Below, in pieces: positions 4,858 through 5,696 of a DNA stretch of 5,696 bases. A program made the position numbers and the translations under genes. How positions within the stretch are numbered: the stretch's first letter is position 1; each line of letters begins with the position of its first letter. The notes beneath the pieces were generated by a model. The model was given only the letters and a program-made list of their open reading frames with translations. It had not been told where the DNA came from and searched no databases. This stretch comes from BS750m-G62 sp964577175 (lineage in GTDB: Bacteria > Planctomycetota > Phycisphaerae > FEN-1346), in NCBI GenBank assembly GCA_964577175.1, contig CAZNYC010000190.1:1-5696 (forward strand), read 5' to 3'.

Positions 4858-5696
4858 ATGACCGACACGCCCATCCCCGACACGCCGACGCCGCCGCCGG
4901 CGGACCTGCTGGCCGGCAAGACCGGGGTCGTCACGGGCGCCGGGAGCGGCCTCGGCCGCGGCATTGCGGAAGGGCTGGCGCGGGCCGGGGCGCGGGTCGG
5001 CCTCCTGGACCTCGACCTCAACGCCGCCGAGGAAACCCATGCCCGCATCAGCGACGCCGTCGCCCCGCATCACAGCCTAGCGGTGGAATGCAACGTGACG
5101 GACGAGGCCCAGGTGGCGGCGGCCTTCGCCCGCGTGGCGGAGGCCTTCGACGGCGTGGACGTCTGCGTGCCGGCGGCGGGCATCGCCCCCGCCCATCCGC
5201 TGACGGAGTTTCCCGTCGCGGCGTGGCGGAAGGCCCTGGAGGTGAACCTGACGGGGTACTTCCTGGCCGCCCGCGAGGCGGCGCGGCTCATGATCCGCCA
5301 GGGCCGCGGCGGGTCCATCGTGCTCGTGTCTTCCAAGAGCGGCCTCGACGCCTCGAAGGCGAACTCGGCGTACAACGCGACGAAGGCGGGCGAGGTGCAC
5401 CTGGCCCGCGGCTGGGCGCAGGAACTCGGCCCGCACGGCATCCGCGTCAACGCCGTCGCCCCGGGCAACGTCTTCCAGGGCTCGAGAATATGGAATAAAG
5501 GCTACATCAAGGCGTGCGCCGAGAAGCGCGGCATCCGGCCGGAGGAAGTCATCCCGTACTACGTGGGGCTGACGAGCCTGGGCGTGGAGATCAAGCCCGA
5601 GGACGTGGCCGGCGTCGTCGTCTGGCTCGCCTCCGACGCCTCGCGCGTCGTGACCGGCCAGGTGCTCGTCTGCGACGCGGGGCAGGTGTTCGTGCG
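4858..5696 (+). CDS. Short-chain dehydrogenase, sorbitol-6-phosphate / rhamnulose-type SDR (3' end cut by window edge)
   Basis: This is probably an NAD(H)-dependent cytosolic oxidoreductase acting on a sugar, polyol or their phosphates. There are 279 full codons before the edge, and the protein must be nearly complete. The Rossmann motif TGAGSGLG is at 26-33. D51 ends strand 2 (GLLDLD), which favours NAD over NADP. The catalytic set is complete: N130, S159, Y172 and K176 (YNATK). The usual NNAG motif reads PAAG (105-108). The C-terminal half has GSRIWN (208-213), RGIRPEEV..YY (224-235) and LASDAS..TGQ (257-268), a pattern shared with SrlD-type sorbitol-6-phosphate dehydrogenases and the dehydrogenase half of rhamnulose-phosphate aldolase/dehydrogenase fusions. 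Here it stands alone. AAAGGG lies five bases before the ATG. The first 17 residues (DTP repeats and a Pro run) are a non-conserved extension. The SDR fold is certain; the substrate is a guess. Confidence 0.9.
   Translation, partial: MTDTPIPDTPTPPPADLLAGKTGVVTGAGSGLGRGIAEGLARAGARVGLLDLDLNAAEETHARISDAVAPHHSLAVECNVTDEAQVAAAFARVAEAFDGVDVCVPAAGIAPAHPLTEFPVAAWRKALEVNLTGYFLAAREAARLMIRQGRGGSIVLVSSKSGLDASKANSAYNATKAGEVHLARGWAQELGPHGIRVNAVAPGNVFQGSRIWNKGYIKACAEKRGIRPEEVIPYYVGLTSLGVEIKPEDVAGVVVWLASDASRVVTGQVLVCDAGQVFV

Noticed and set aside
4527..5073. Minus-strand frames across the tex-dehydrogenase gap (4527-5048, 4583-4855, 4630-5073)
   Set aside because: They read through palindromes and into the dehydrogenase start, with no domain signal and no convincing ribosome-binding site.

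Overview
The window is GC-rich bacterial DNA, roughly 70% G+C by eye, with strong G/C preference at third codon positions; this is why several very long open frames appear on the wrong strand. Nothing in it fixes the taxon. The high GC, the large Tex protein with a disordered tail and the hairpin-rich intergenic repeats would suit a planctomycete or related PVC-group genome, but that is a weak inference.

Layout. On the minus strand, reading leftwards, a corrinoid adenosyltransferase gene (cobO, 653-1177) is followed after 50 bp by the first 200 codons of an APC-family amino-acid permease that runs off the left edge (1-602). The two probably form one transcription unit driven by a promoter at 1217-1246. 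A 371-bp divergent intergenic region (1178-1548) holds that promoter, a 100-bp imperfect hairpin repeat (1281-1380) of a type I believe is dispersed in many genomes, and a well-spaced promoter for the plus-strand gene (1410-1438). The centre of the window is tex (1549-4530). It encodes a complete Tex/YhgF-type RNA-binding transcription-accessory protein whose usual core is followed by an unusual tail of about 275 residues: a basic Arg/Gly/Lys block, a short aromatic patch, then an acidic Glu/Pro/Ala repeat region.

After tex comes 327 bp without a gene (4531-4857), packed with perfect or near-perfect palindromes. The first is a likely 3'-end hairpin for tex; the others look like small dispersed palindromic elements, with one pair of mutually exclusive hairpins just upstream of the next gene. 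The last gene (4858 to the right edge, 3' end cut) is a short-chain dehydrogenase whose C-terminal half resembles sorbitol-6-phosphate dehydrogenase and the dehydrogenase domain of rhamnulose-phosphate aldolase/dehydrogenase proteins.

The genes do not form one obvious pathway. They are cofactor salvage plus transport on the left, a general RNA/transcription factor in the middle and a sugar-phosphate-type oxidoreductase on the right. I see no clear evidence of a new multi-gene system. The points most worth a second look are the Tex tail, the loss of the first RNase H-fold aspartate in Tex, and the two hairpin-rich intergenic regions.
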